Of a DNA stretch of 64,000 nucleotides, positions 8,722-17,570 are shown piece by piece. Numbering within the stretch: the first letter of the stretch is position 1; every line of letters starts with the position of its first letter. The translations under genes were made by a program, and so were the position numbers. A model generated the notes under the pieces. It was not told the DNA's origin. It ran no database searches and worked only from the letters and a program-made list of their open reading frames with translations. The stretch covers positions 1 to 64,000 of the forward strand of contig JAJFGG010000152.1 of the NCBI GenBank assembly GCA_021776235.1. Reading direction: 5' to 3'. This stretch comes from Alphaproteobacteria bacterium. GTDB taxonomy: Bacteria > Pseudomonadota > Alphaproteobacteria > GCA-2731375.

Positions 8722-9147
8722 CTATCCGTCGGTTGAATTGCCTTTGCGCGAGGCCGCGTCCATAAGAAACGATTTGAAATCCATATCCTCGTTGATGACA
8801 TCGTCCATCAGGAAAAAAATCAGTTCCTTTCGCAAGGCGTCCCTGGCGGCCGTGCTTTCAACCACGCGCTCGGCCAACGCCAGCATGGTATCCATTTTGC
8901 CGTCAAGGGCGGCGTGATGTTCGCGGTGTTTCTCAACCCCGGGATAGCCGTTTTTCGCCAGCAACGCCTCTTCCCGGGCGAAATGCTGCTTTGACAGGGT
9001 GACAAATTCAGGCACCAGCCGGGCGCATTCCGCCTCCCGCTTGTCGTCGAGAGCCTGGGTGATTTCATTGATGATTTTGACCAGACGGCGATGGTCGGAA
9101 TCGATGGTCTCGACCTCAATCTCGTACGAGCGTGTTATTTCCACCAT
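8722..9147 (-). CDS. Bacteriohemerythrin-like protein with one ligand substitution
   Basis: The protein has 141 residues, the usual length of a single-domain bacteriohemerythrin, which binds a di-iron centre and O2 in the cytoplasm. Expected ligands seen are H19 (DSDHRRL), H55 and E59 (KQHFAREE), H74 and H78 (EKHREHH), and D121. In the last helix the family pattern HIxxxD reads DVINED, so the histidine at position 116 is aspartate. This could alter iron occupancy or O2 chemistry. The gene starts 22 bp after the stop of the iron-transport ATPase on the same strand, so it is probably the last gene of that operon. That fits an iron- or oxygen-linked role. Confidence 0.85.
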   Translation of the reverse strand: MVEITRSYEIEVETIDSDHRRLVKIINEITQALDDKREAECARLVPEFVTLSKQHFAREEALLAKNGYPGVEKHREHHAALDGKMDTMLALAERVVESTAARDALRKELIFFLMDDVINEDMDFKSFLMDAASRKGNSTDG

Positions 9148-9169
9148 TCCAACGTCTCCAATGGCTTGG

Positions 9170-10258
9170 TTAGTCCTGAGGGTACTGGAAAACGTGGCGC
9201 GGGTCCACGTGGGCCCATATTTGGCCCTTCTCCGTCAGATCAAAAGCGCCGGCAATTCGAACCTGGAATTCTTCGCCGCGGTTGGCGCCTTCGCGGACCT
9301 GGATACGCACCATGGAACTATCACCAAGCAGATGGGCCGACAGGACATCCACCGGCGTGCCGCCCTCGGCGCCGGCGCCGTTGCTCAGGATCAGGCCTTC
9401 GGGCCGAATCAAGACCCTGACCACCTGGCCTTCCGCGGCGCGTTTCGCCGCCATGATGCCAAAAGAAGATGCCAGCTTGCCCTGTGTGACAACTGCGTCG
9501 ATCATGTTCATGGGCCCGAACAGCCGGGCGACGTATTCGCTCGCCGGCCTGTAGTAGATATCCGCCGGCCGGCCGGCCTGCAGGATGCGGCCGTTTTCGC
9601 CCAGAACCTTGATGCGGTCCGCCATGAACATGGCTTCTTCCGGGTCATGGGTGACCATCAGCGTCGCCACGTTGGTCTGCTTCAATACCGACAAGGTTTC
9701 CTCGCGAATCCTGCCGCGCATATCGGTATCGAGCCCGGAAAATGGCTCGTCCAGCAGTACCAGCCGGGGTTCCGGGGCCAAGGCGCGGGCCAAGGCCACC
9801 CTTTGCTGCTGGCCGCCCGACAGCATATGCGGATGTTGGTCGGCAAAGCGCGCCATGCCGACCTGGCCGAGTACGTCCATGGCCCTGGTATGGGCCGCCG
9901 CCTTGTCCCGGCGGAACAGCCCGAACATCACGTTCTCCAGCACCGATAAATGGGGAAACAGCGCATAGTCCTGGAACATGAAACCGATCCGGCGGTCTTC
10001 CGGCGGCAATTGCAGGTTCGCCTCGGCGACAACCGTTTCGTCGATGGTCACGCTTCCCGCCTGCAGCCTTTCCAGGCCGGCCGCGACGCGCAGAAGCGTG
10101 GTCTTGCCGCAACCCGACGGTCCCAACAGGCAGACCAGTTCACCGGCCGGAACGGTCAGGGAGATATTGTTGAGGACCGGCGTCGAACCATAGGAATGGT
10201 ACACGCCGACCATATGCAGCCCCTGGATAGCGCTGGTTTCCATAGGGCTAGTTTCCAT
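9170..10258 (-). CDS. Iron(III) ABC transporter ATP-binding protein (FbpC-like)
   Basis: The protein has 362 residues from ATG 10258, which overlaps the permease stop by 11 bp; ATG 10243 is an alternative, and an upstream TTG at 10285 is unlikely. Walker A GPSGCGKT is at about 46-53. Q-loop FMFQDYALFPH, signature LSGGQQQRVALARAL, Walker B LVLLDEP and the switch histidine VTHDPEE all follow. A C-terminal TOBE-type regulatory region of about 120 residues (NMIDAVV, VRVLIRPEGL) fits the spermidine/iron importer subfamily. It should energise the fused permease encoded directly upstream. Confidence 0.92.
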   Translation of the reverse strand: METSPMETSAIQGLHMVGVYHSYGSTPVLNNISLTVPAGELVCLLGPSGCGKTTLLRVAAGLERLQAGSVTIDETVVAEANLQLPPEDRRIGFMFQDYALFPHLSVLENVMFGLFRRDKAAAHTRAMDVLGQVGMARFADQHPHMLSGGQQQRVALARALAPEPRLVLLDEPFSGLDTDMRGRIREETLSVLKQTNVATLMVTHDPEEAMFMADRIKVLGENGRILQAGRPADIYYRPASEYVARLFGPMNMIDAVVTQGKLASSFGIMAAKRAAEGQVVRVLIRPEGLILSNGAGAEGGTPVDVLSAHLLGDSSMVRIQVREGANRGEEFQVRIAGAFDLTEKGQIWAHVDPRHVFQYPQD

Positions 10259-11993
10259 GGCGGTGGCCGGGGCGCGATTTTGCAATGGTCAGGCTGAGCA
10301 GTATAACCGGTACGACGCCGACGCCGACGATGGAAAGCGCCGCCAATGCGGCCTCGCCCAACTGCTCATCGGAAGCGTATTGGTGTACGAAAGTGGCGAG
10401 AGTCTGGAAATTGAATGGCTGCAGTATCACAGTCATTGGCAATTCCTTCATACAGTCGACGAAGACCAGAATAACGGCGGTCAGGACGCTGCCGCGGATC
10501 AGCGGCAGATGAACATGCCGCATGGTGGCGAGGGCGCCGCGTCCCAGACTGCGCGAGGCCCCGTCCATGTTGGGCGTGACCTTTGCCAGGCTGGCCTCGA
10601 CCGTGCCCAAGGACAGAGCCAGAAAGCGCACAATATAGCCGAAAGTGACAGCGGCAATGGTGCCGGAGAAAATGAGACCGGTGGAAAGGCCAAAATTGCG
10701 CCGCGCCAATGTGTCGATGCCGTTGTCCAAATTGCCGAGAACGATCAACACGCCGACCGCCAGGACGGCGCCGGGAATGGCATAGCCCATTGCCGCGACG
10801 CGGCTTGCAGCCAAGAGCAAACGGCCGCCATTTATGCGGGCGCTGTAGGCCATGACGATTGCGATCAGCACCGCGATTGTGCCGGCCAGAACCGACAGCC
10901 TGACACTGTTTAGGGCATGCTCCAGGATTTCCAACGCTAGTTCCGGGTCAAAATGCAGTTGCGCGTAGCGCAGCAGGACCAGGGTCGGCAGGACGAACCC
11001 AAGCAAGACCGGCGTCAGGCAACCCGCCGTGGCGAGCAGTCCCAGCCCGCCCGTCAGTTGAAAGCCGGGAAGGGCCTGATATTTGCCCGAGGTGCTGTAA
11101 AAGCGTTGCTTGCGCCGGGCATAGCGCTCGGCCGAAATCAACAGCACCACGAACAACAGCATGACCGAGGCCAGTTGCGCCGCGCCGGAGATATTGTTCA
11201 TGTTCATCCATACGTCGAAAATGCCGAGCGAGAAGGTGTTGACGGCGAAAAAATCCACCGTGCCAAAATCATTCAGCGTTTCCATCAAAACCAGGGACAG
11301 GCCAATCACGATGCCCGGCCGGGCCAATGGCAGCGCGACCGTGAAAAAACTTCGCCATGGGCCCCGGCCCAACGACCGGCTGGCCTCGAAGACGCCGACT
11401 GACTGCTCCAAAAACGCGGCCCGCGCCAGCAGGTAGACATAAGGATAAAGCACCAGCGTCATCATGGCGATGGCGCCGCCGACGGAACGGATTTCGGGAA
11501 ACCAGTATTCCCGTTTGCTGCTCCAGCCAAACAGCTCGCGCAGCATCCCTTGCACGGGGCCGGCAAACTCCAGAATGTCGGTATAGACATAGGCGATGAT
11601 ATAAGCCGGCATCGCCATTGGCAGCAGCATGCCCCATTCGAATATCCGGCGGCCTGGAAAGCGGCACATGGTAACCAGCCAGGCCGTGCTGACGCCGATC
11701 AACAATGTGCCGGTCCCCACCCCCAGCATCAATATCAGCGTCGTCGTAATATAGCCGGGCAGGACGGTCGAAACCAAATGGGGCCAAAGGTCGTCAACGG
11801 GTGTAAATGCCAGATAGAGCACGGCAAGGATCGGCATCGTGACAAGGCCGGCCATGATCATCGTGGCGATTGTCCAGCCGTCCAACCATTGCCAATTCCG
11901 CCGTTGCCGACGTTGCCGTGGCCCGTTCATTGATGCGGATTGAGATGTCACTGTGGTTGCCGTGCCAAACCCGGACCTTCCGCTGCCGGACAT
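10248..11993 (-). CDS. Iron(III) ABC transporter permease, fused two-domain (FbpB-like)
   Basis: The protein has 581 residues with about 12 hydrophobic segments in two homologous halves (about 40-275 and 300-575). Each half contains an inner-membrane permease domain. EAA-type loops can be seen near EASRSLGRGPWRSF and in the second half at DGASRSLGRGALATM, where the ATPase docks. This duplicated single-chain layout is standard for ferric-iron FbpB/SfuB permeases. The start used (MSGSGRSGFG) lies 92 bp after the binding-protein stop; an internal ATG (MNGPRQRRQRR) at residue 22 is possible. Confidence 0.92.
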   Translation of the reverse strand: MSGSGRSGFGTATTVTSQSASMNGPRQRRQRRNWQWLDGWTIATMIMAGLVTMPILAVLYLAFTPVDDLWPHLVSTVLPGYITTTLILMLGVGTGTLLIGVSTAWLVTMCRFPGRRIFEWGMLLPMAMPAYIIAYVYTDILEFAGPVQGMLRELFGWSSKREYWFPEIRSVGGAIAMMTLVLYPYVYLLARAAFLEQSVGVFEASRSLGRGPWRSFFTVALPLARPGIVIGLSLVLMETLNDFGTVDFFAVNTFSLGIFDVWMNMNNISGAAQLASVMLLFVVLLISAERYARRKQRFYSTSGKYQALPGFQLTGGLGLLATAGCLTPVLLGFVLPTLVLLRYAQLHFDPELALEILEHALNSVRLSVLAGTIAVLIAIVMAYSARINGGRLLLAASRVAAMGYAIPGAVLAVGVLIVLGNLDNGIDTLARRNFGLSTGLIFSGTIAAVTFGYIVRFLALSLGTVEASLAKVTPNMDGASRSLGRGALATMRHVHLPLIRGSVLTAVILVFVDCMKELPMTVILQPFNFQTLATFVHQYASDEQLGEAALAALSIVGVGVVPVILLSLTIAKSRPGHRHGN

Positions 11994-12085
11994 GTCCTGC
12001 CAGAGTCAACGAAAGGCAAACCGGAGCGCAACTCCGGCCAGCCTTCCAGCGCGTGACTTGCCGCGCCCATTATGCAGCGGTTCGC

Positions 12086-13156
12086 CTAATTATTAAAGGC
12101 GACCAGATCCACCAGTTTGGTCGCCGTCGTGCGCTCGCTGGCGATCTTCGACAAATAGGCTTTGTCAGCCTTGAATTCACCCCAGGACGCGACCATCGGA
12201 TGCAACGGAACGCCTGCCTTTACAGGATATTCGAAGTTCGCTTCGGCATATATTTTCTGCGCCGTGTCGCCACTCAAGAATTCGATCAGCCGAACGGCAT
12301 CAGCCTTGTTCTTGGCGCTTTTGGTGATGCCCGCGCCGCTGACATTGACATGGGTGCCACGGCCGCTTTGATTGGGAAATACAATGTTGACCGATTTCGC
12401 CCATTTCTTTTGCACCGGATCCTTCTCGTTGGTGGCCATTTTACCCATGTAATAAGTATTGCCGACGGCGACGTCACATTCACCCTCATAAACCGCCTTG
12501 ACCTGGGCCCGGTCATTGCCCTGGGGCTTGCGTGCCAGATTGGCCTTGACGCCCTTGGCCCATTCCTTGGCGCCTTCGGCGCCCTTGGCCACGACAATCG
12601 AGGCCAACAGGGAAACATTGTACACATGCTTGCCCGAACGGGTGCAGACCCGGCCCTTCATCCTGGGGTCGGCCAAATCCTCATATGACGTTACTTCGCC
12701 TGGTTTGACCCTGGTTTTGGAGGCAAAGATAACGCGGGCGCGCACGGTCAAACCAAACCAGTTGCCATCGGGGTGACGGTATTGCGGCGGAATGTTGGCG
12801 GACAGTGTGGCCGACGACACGGGCTGCAGCAGGCCGGCCTTGTCGTGGTTGTGCAGATTGCCGATGTCGGAAACCAGGATCAAATCCGCCGGGCTGTTTC
12901 TACCTTCGGATTTGAGGCGTTCAAGCATGCCTTTCTTTAGATAAACCATGTTGACCTTGACGCCGGTCTCCTTGGTGTAGGCCTGCAGTAGCGGTTTCAT
13001 CAGGAACGGCTGGCGCGAAGAATAGAGATTGACTTCCTCCGCCATGGCCGACGGGCCGGCAGCAAAAACGGCGGCGCCGAGCACTGCCGAAACCAGAAAT
13101 CCACGCTCCAGAAAACTTTTACAGGTCACGCCTATGTACTCCTTTTTGTTTCTCAT
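12086..13156 (-). CDS. Periplasmic iron(III)-binding protein (FbpA-like)
   Basis: The protein has 356 residues. The signal peptide occupies about 1-39 (cleavage after SAMA). The mature protein begins EEVNLYSSRQPFL, the opening strand of FbpA-type ferric-binding proteins. The paired iron-ligand tyrosines are present as NTYYMGK at Y235-Y236. Other conserved stretches include ADLILVSDIGNL and FPNQSGRGTHVNVSGAG. It captures Fe3+ in the periplasm and hands it to the permease and ATPase downstream. A Fur-box-like site lies about 46 bp upstream of the start codon. Confidence 0.93.
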   Translation of the reverse strand: MRNKKEYIGVTCKSFLERGFLVSAVLGAAVFAAGPSAMAEEVNLYSSRQPFLMKPLLQAYTKETGVKVNMVYLKKGMLERLKSEGRNSPADLILVSDIGNLHNHDKAGLLQPVSSATLSANIPPQYRHPDGNWFGLTVRARVIFASKTRVKPGEVTSYEDLADPRMKGRVCTRSGKHVYNVSLLASIVVAKGAEGAKEWAKGVKANLARKPQGNDRAQVKAVYEGECDVAVGNTYYMGKMATNEKDPVQKKWAKSVNIVFPNQSGRGTHVNVSGAGITKSAKNKADAVRLIEFLSGDTAQKIYAEANFEYPVKAGVPLHPMVASWGEFKADKAYLSKIASERTTATKLVDLVAFNN

Positions 13157-13572
13157 CAGGTAACTACCAGCGATGGCTTAATATATGATCAAGATGCAAT
13201 TGAGAATGATTATCATATATAGATAGAGGCAATCGCTTGAACAATAGATAACTGTCAACGTATCCCGTACATCGTCCGTCCGAGACCGTATTGAGCATCC
13301 GTTTGATCCATCTGCGACGATAGGTTGCGACGCGCACGCCGGGAACGTATTCGGTCGCGGTGCGACCATGATGTAACCGAAATAATTAGCAGTTTTACAT
13401 GCGAATTCACGATCAATTCTACGCTAAAACGGACCTTTCCTAGGGGCACTCCGCCAATCGCGCAATGGCCTGCGGGCGCCAATGATAATGGCATGGCGTC
13501 TGCCTGCAGGTGCGCCAAAATGCCGCATGACGACAGGCTCCTGCCGGCGGCCCAGTTGCTATTGAAAATGTA
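13157..13572. other. AT-richer regulatory gap upstream of the iron operon
   Basis: The only strong signal is the Fur-box-like site at 13202-13220. TTGACA occurs on the minus strand at 13258-13253, but it is not properly spaced from an obvious -10. No gene is supported. The exporter gene ends at 13573, so the right part also holds its transcript end. Confidence 0.5.
13202..13220. promoter_or_regulatory. Fur-box-like operator upstream of the iron-transport operon
   Basis: GAGAATGATTATCATATAT matches the palindromic Fur consensus GATAATGATTATCATTATC at 14 of 19 positions, including the whole central ATGATTATCAT. It lies 46-64 bp before the start codon of the iron-binding protein gene and overlaps AT-rich promoter-like sequence (TATGAT on the minus strand). 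Repression by Fur under iron sufficiency is the natural inference. Confidence 0.7.
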
Positions 13573-15498
13573 CTAGGTGCGCACTTTGGCCGAAATTACA
13601 TCTTGCAGCACGCCTTCGGGTATGTCGTCGAAGGATGCGTAATTCAATGCGTAGAGCCTGGCGTACAGACCCTGACGCGCGATCAGCGCGTCATGGGTTC
13701 CGGTTTCGACGATCTGGCCTTCCTGCAGGACAATGATGCGGTCCGCGCCGCGCACGGTCGCCAAACGGTGGGCGATGATGATGCCGGTGCGGCCTTCTAG
13801 CAGCCGGGCCAGGGCGATCTGGATCTGGCGTTCTGTATAACTATCAATATTCGCGGTCGCCTCGTCGAGGATCAGGATCCTGGCATCGGCCACCAGCGCA
13901 CGGGCGAAACTGAGTAACTGCCGCTGCCCCAGCGAGAGGTTGCGCCCCTGCTGAATGAGCATTGTGTTGTAGCCGTCCGGCAGGCCGGCGATGAATTCGT
14001 GGGCGCCGACAACCTTTGCCGCCTTTTCCACATCATCGGGCGTCGCGTCGGCAGTGCGGTAGCGGATGTTCTCGAAAATCGTTCCGGTGAAGAGGAATGG
14101 ATCCTGCAGCACCATGGCGATGTGCCGGCCGAGGGAGGCCTTGGCGTAGTCGCGGACGTCACGTCCGTCGATTGTCACGGCGCCATCCCAGACGTCGTAG
14201 AAGCGATGCAGCAGCGCCGTGACAGAGGTCTTGCCGGAGCCGGTCGGACCAACCAGGGCCACGGTCTCGCCTTTTTTTACCTCGAAGCTTATATCATTCA
14301 GCACCGGCTGGTTGCGGTTGTAGCCGAAGGTGACCTTATGGAATGCGATATCGCCGCGGATCGAGCCCGGATCAGCCGCGTCCGGCTTGTCGGCGATGGC
14401 GAGAGGGACCTCGAGCACTTCGAAGATGCGCTGGCCGGACGCCATTGCCCGCTGCATGACGCTGTACTGGATCGTCAACGAGCGGATCGGATCGAAGAAC
14501 CGTTGTACGTAAAACAAGAAGGCAACCATGACGCCGATGTCGAGCGCGTCGTCAAGGACCATGGCGCCTCCGACGACGATTACAATCCCCATGGCGGCGC
14601 CGGTCAGGGTATCGACGATGGGTACCATGGCCTGGGCGAATTTCGCCGAACGCAGGTGGGCCGCCAGATTTTCGCGGGCTTTATCCTGGTACAGCGTGAA
14701 ATTGACGGTTTCGCGCCCCATTCCCTGCACCGTTCGGACCGCATGAATGCCTTCCGCCAGCGCGCCGTTTGTCGTCGAGTTGGTTTCCCGCGCGCCGCGA
14801 AAGGCGCGGCGCGCCCGGGGCAGCCAGATCAGGCGGACGATAAGCAGCGCCGGAACAACTGAAAGTGTCAAAAGACCAAGTTCCAAATCCAGTATCAACA
14901 TGATAACAACGATGCCGAATAGGAGTACGAGATCGCCAATCGCTGTAATCGAGTTTTCAAGAAACTCCTGCAAAGCGTTCACATCACCCTGGAGCCGCGA
15001 CATCATGCGGCCGATCTCGGTCTTGTCCATGAAGGCGAGGGCAACATGCTGCAGGTGAACAAACATGGCGCGGCGCAGATCAAAAATCACATGCTCGCCG
15101 GTTAGGCCGACCAGACGATCCTGCAAATAGCTTGCCGCGTAGTTGATGATGATGACGGCGCCAAAAGCCAAGATCGCGAGCGTCAGCAAATTCGTGCTGC
15201 CACCGCCCTCGATGAGCGCCTCGTCGATAACGTAGCGGATGATCAATGGGATGGCGAGGTGGGCGCAGGTAAAGACCAGCACGGCGGCAAGCGCCAGGTA
15301 GATTCGATGGCGGTACGGCTGCACATAGGCCAGGAAACGGCGAACGACACGGCCGTCGAACGCGGCCCCGAACATCTCTTCGTCCTGACTGGTCTGCGAG
15401 CCGACGACGGCCCGCGGCGGCCGACCGGCGTTTTGCCCCAAGGGTTCGGCGCCGGAAGCGTCGGTCTTGGAAGAATCTGGCCCGGAAGAGACTGTCAC
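13573..15498 (-). CDS. ABC exporter half-transporter, consensus-Glu partner
   Basis: The protein has 641 residues: six predicted membrane helices (about 50-350) and a nucleotide-binding domain (about 375-620). Walker A is GPTGSGKT, the Q-loop is MVLQDPFLF, and Walker B has the catalytic glutamate (LILDEAT). The signature is degenerate, LSLGQ instead of LSGGQ. The H-loop is IIAHRLA. The gene overlaps the preceding half-transporter by 4 bp (ATGA), and the two ATPase domains are complementary, so they should form a heterodimer. In such dimers the competent ATP site combines this subunit's Walker motifs with the partner's LSGGQ. Substrate unknown; lipids or drugs are typical for the family. Confidence 0.9.
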   Translation of the reverse strand: MTVSSGPDSSKTDASGAEPLGQNAGRPPRAVVGSQTSQDEEMFGAAFDGRVVRRFLAYVQPYRHRIYLALAAVLVFTCAHLAIPLIIRYVIDEALIEGGGSTNLLTLAILAFGAVIIINYAASYLQDRLVGLTGEHVIFDLRRAMFVHLQHVALAFMDKTEIGRMMSRLQGDVNALQEFLENSITAIGDLVLLFGIVVIMLILDLELGLLTLSVVPALLIVRLIWLPRARRAFRGARETNSTTNGALAEGIHAVRTVQGMGRETVNFTLYQDKARENLAAHLRSAKFAQAMVPIVDTLTGAAMGIVIVVGGAMVLDDALDIGVMVAFLFYVQRFFDPIRSLTIQYSVMQRAMASGQRIFEVLEVPLAIADKPDAADPGSIRGDIAFHKVTFGYNRNQPVLNDISFEVKKGETVALVGPTGSGKTSVTALLHRFYDVWDGAVTIDGRDVRDYAKASLGRHIAMVLQDPFLFTGTIFENIRYRTADATPDDVEKAAKVVGAHEFIAGLPDGYNTMLIQQGRNLSLGQRQLLSFARALVADARILILDEATANIDSYTERQIQIALARLLEGRTGIIIAHRLATVRGADRIIVLQEGQIVETGTHDALIARQGLYARLYALNYASFDDIPEGVLQDVISAKVRT

Positions 15499-17417
15499 GG
15501 TGCCGCTCCCTTGGTCATGGATGAGGGGAGGTCCGCGTCATCGCGGCTTTGCAGCGCGAACAGCGCGGCGTAATGGCCGCCGTGCAAAACCAGCTCGTCG
15601 TGGGTGCCGCGCTCGACAATGCGGCCTGCTTCCAGAAAGATAATCTCGTCGGCGTGCCGCAGCGCGCCCAGGCGATGCGAGATGATGATCGTGGCGCAGT
15701 TTTGCATTTGTGTTTTCAGCGACTCGCGGATGCGCTGTTCGGTCTCTGCATCGATCGCAGCGGTTGAATCATCGAATATGAGCACCGCGGCGTGCAGTAT
15801 CGCCGCCCGGGCGATGGCGATCCGCTGCTTCTGCCCGCCCGACAACGAAACGCCCCGCTCGCCGACCAGCGTGCCGTAGCCCTCTGGCAACGCGCCAACA
15901 AAGCTGTCGATCTGCGCCGTCGACGCCGCGTCCTGAATCATCCCGTCATCGGCCCATGGATCACCATAAGCGATATTATTCTCCAGCGACGCGGTAAACA
16001 AAAATGCATCCTGCTGCACGACGCGTACCGCCTGGCGCAGGGTGTCGAGGGTCGCATCACGAATATCCTCGCCGTCGATCGTGATGCGGCCGCCGCTGGG
16101 ATCGTAATAACGCGGCAGGAGATGCGCGATGGTCGACTTGCCGCTACCAGGAGGGCCAACAATCCCCAAGGTTTTGCCGCGTGCCACGGCGAACGATATA
16201 TCATGCAGCACAGGCGGCAGGCCGGCACCGGCCTGGGCGCTGGAATATGCGAATGACACGTTCTCAAACCGGACCGTGCCGTTGGCCGGGCTCAGCGGCC
16301 TGGCGCTATCCCGATCCTGGATCGCAGGTTCGAGATCGAGCACGGCGAACAGTCGCCCGCCGCAGGTGGACGCCCTTGCGATTGAGTTCACCAGCAGGCC
16401 CAATTGGCGTACCGGCTGCTGAAGTATGGTGATAAGTGTGAGGAACACGGTCAGCTCGCCAACCGTCATGGCGCCCTCGAGAACGCGGAGGCCACCGACC
16501 CACAGGACCAGACCCATGGCGATGAAAAATGCGAAGGTCATCACGGAAGTGGATGCGGCGCGGGTCTTGATCCGTTCGTCTGCAATTGTCATGGCCTCGT
16601 CGGCGGCGGTGTCATACTTGCTGATTTCGTACGGTTCGGCGCCAAAGGCACGGACAACCCGGATGCCGGTCAGGTTTTCATCCATGATCTGGCCAAGCAG
16701 CCCCATCCGTTCCTGCAGTGCCAGCCAGAGCGCCCGCAATCGCAGCCGTGCTGTCGACGAGCGCCAGGCGACGAAGGGCACGAAGGCAAAACTGAGCAGG
16801 CCCAGAAGCAAATCGGCCGATAACAGCATATAGCCGCCGCCGCCGATCAAATTTACCAACAAGACCAGCCGCAGCAACCCGGTATTGATGAACATGCGGA
16901 TGCCTTCGAGGTCCAGCATGCCCCGGGTAATCAATTCGCCGCTATGGACCCGGTCGTGAAAGGAAAAGCTGAGCTTTTGCAGCTTGCTGTAAAATGCCAG
17001 CCGTAGATCGTAGGCGATAATGTGGCCGATCGCCTCGCCGCCATAGTTGTGTAGCAGGGTAAAGGCACCGCGCAATACCGAGGCGCCGAGCAGCAACATC
17101 GCCACTTCGAACAGGGCGTCGTGGGCGATCTCCGGCGCGATTGATCCGCCGCCCAGCAGGCCAAGGGCGTTGTCGACCGCGGCCCCGAGAAAGCGTGGAA
17201 TCATAAGCTGAAAGACCGCCGCAGCGACGGTCGCGCCGATGGCGATGGCCATGCGGACCCGATAGCGCAGCGCCAGCCGGATAATCCGCCACAGCACAGC
17301 GGCGTCGGCACCGACGCGCTGTTCGGAATTCTCCGACATTCCCTGATAGGCGTCTTGCCTCAGGGTGATCGCACCGTCAGGCAGTCCACTCGATTGTTCC
17401 GCCTTGCCATTTGCCAT
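15495..17417 (-). CDS. ABC exporter half-transporter, degenerate-site partner
   Basis: The protein has 640 residues from ATG 17417 (MANGKAEQSS); the frame also allows ATG 17495 or 17339, and none has a strong ribosome site. Six membrane helices are followed by an ATPase domain with Walker A GPPGSGKS (about 422), Q-loop VVQQDAFLF, canonical signature LSGGQKQR, and Walker B LIFDDST, where the catalytic glutamate is replaced by aspartate. The H-loop is IISHRLG. This pattern is the mirror image of its partner at 13573-15498 and is the hallmark of asymmetric heterodimeric exporters. Confidence 0.9.
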   Translation of the reverse strand: MANGKAEQSSGLPDGAITLRQDAYQGMSENSEQRVGADAAVLWRIIRLALRYRVRMAIAIGATVAAAVFQLMIPRFLGAAVDNALGLLGGGSIAPEIAHDALFEVAMLLLGASVLRGAFTLLHNYGGEAIGHIIAYDLRLAFYSKLQKLSFSFHDRVHSGELITRGMLDLEGIRMFINTGLLRLVLLVNLIGGGGYMLLSADLLLGLLSFAFVPFVAWRSSTARLRLRALWLALQERMGLLGQIMDENLTGIRVVRAFGAEPYEISKYDTAADEAMTIADERIKTRAASTSVMTFAFFIAMGLVLWVGGLRVLEGAMTVGELTVFLTLITILQQPVRQLGLLVNSIARASTCGGRLFAVLDLEPAIQDRDSARPLSPANGTVRFENVSFAYSSAQAGAGLPPVLHDISFAVARGKTLGIVGPPGSGKSTIAHLLPRYYDPSGGRITIDGEDIRDATLDTLRQAVRVVQQDAFLFTASLENNIAYGDPWADDGMIQDAASTAQIDSFVGALPEGYGTLVGERGVSLSGGQKQRIAIARAAILHAAVLIFDDSTAAIDAETEQRIRESLKTQMQNCATIIISHRLGALRHADEIIFLEAGRIVERGTHDELVLHGGHYAALFALQSRDDADLPSSMTKGAAP

Positions 17418-17570
17418 TCGCGCCCGTCGCCTTGGGGTTGCAATTATTGCCGAGTCGTCAGCAGGATAAACCCTGGGGCGAACCGAGACAAACATGCTGC
17501 TCGGATTATCGGGAAGGCTGCCTACGGCGCCTCTCAGGCGCCCACTTTTTGATCCGGAACGCTGGGCGTT

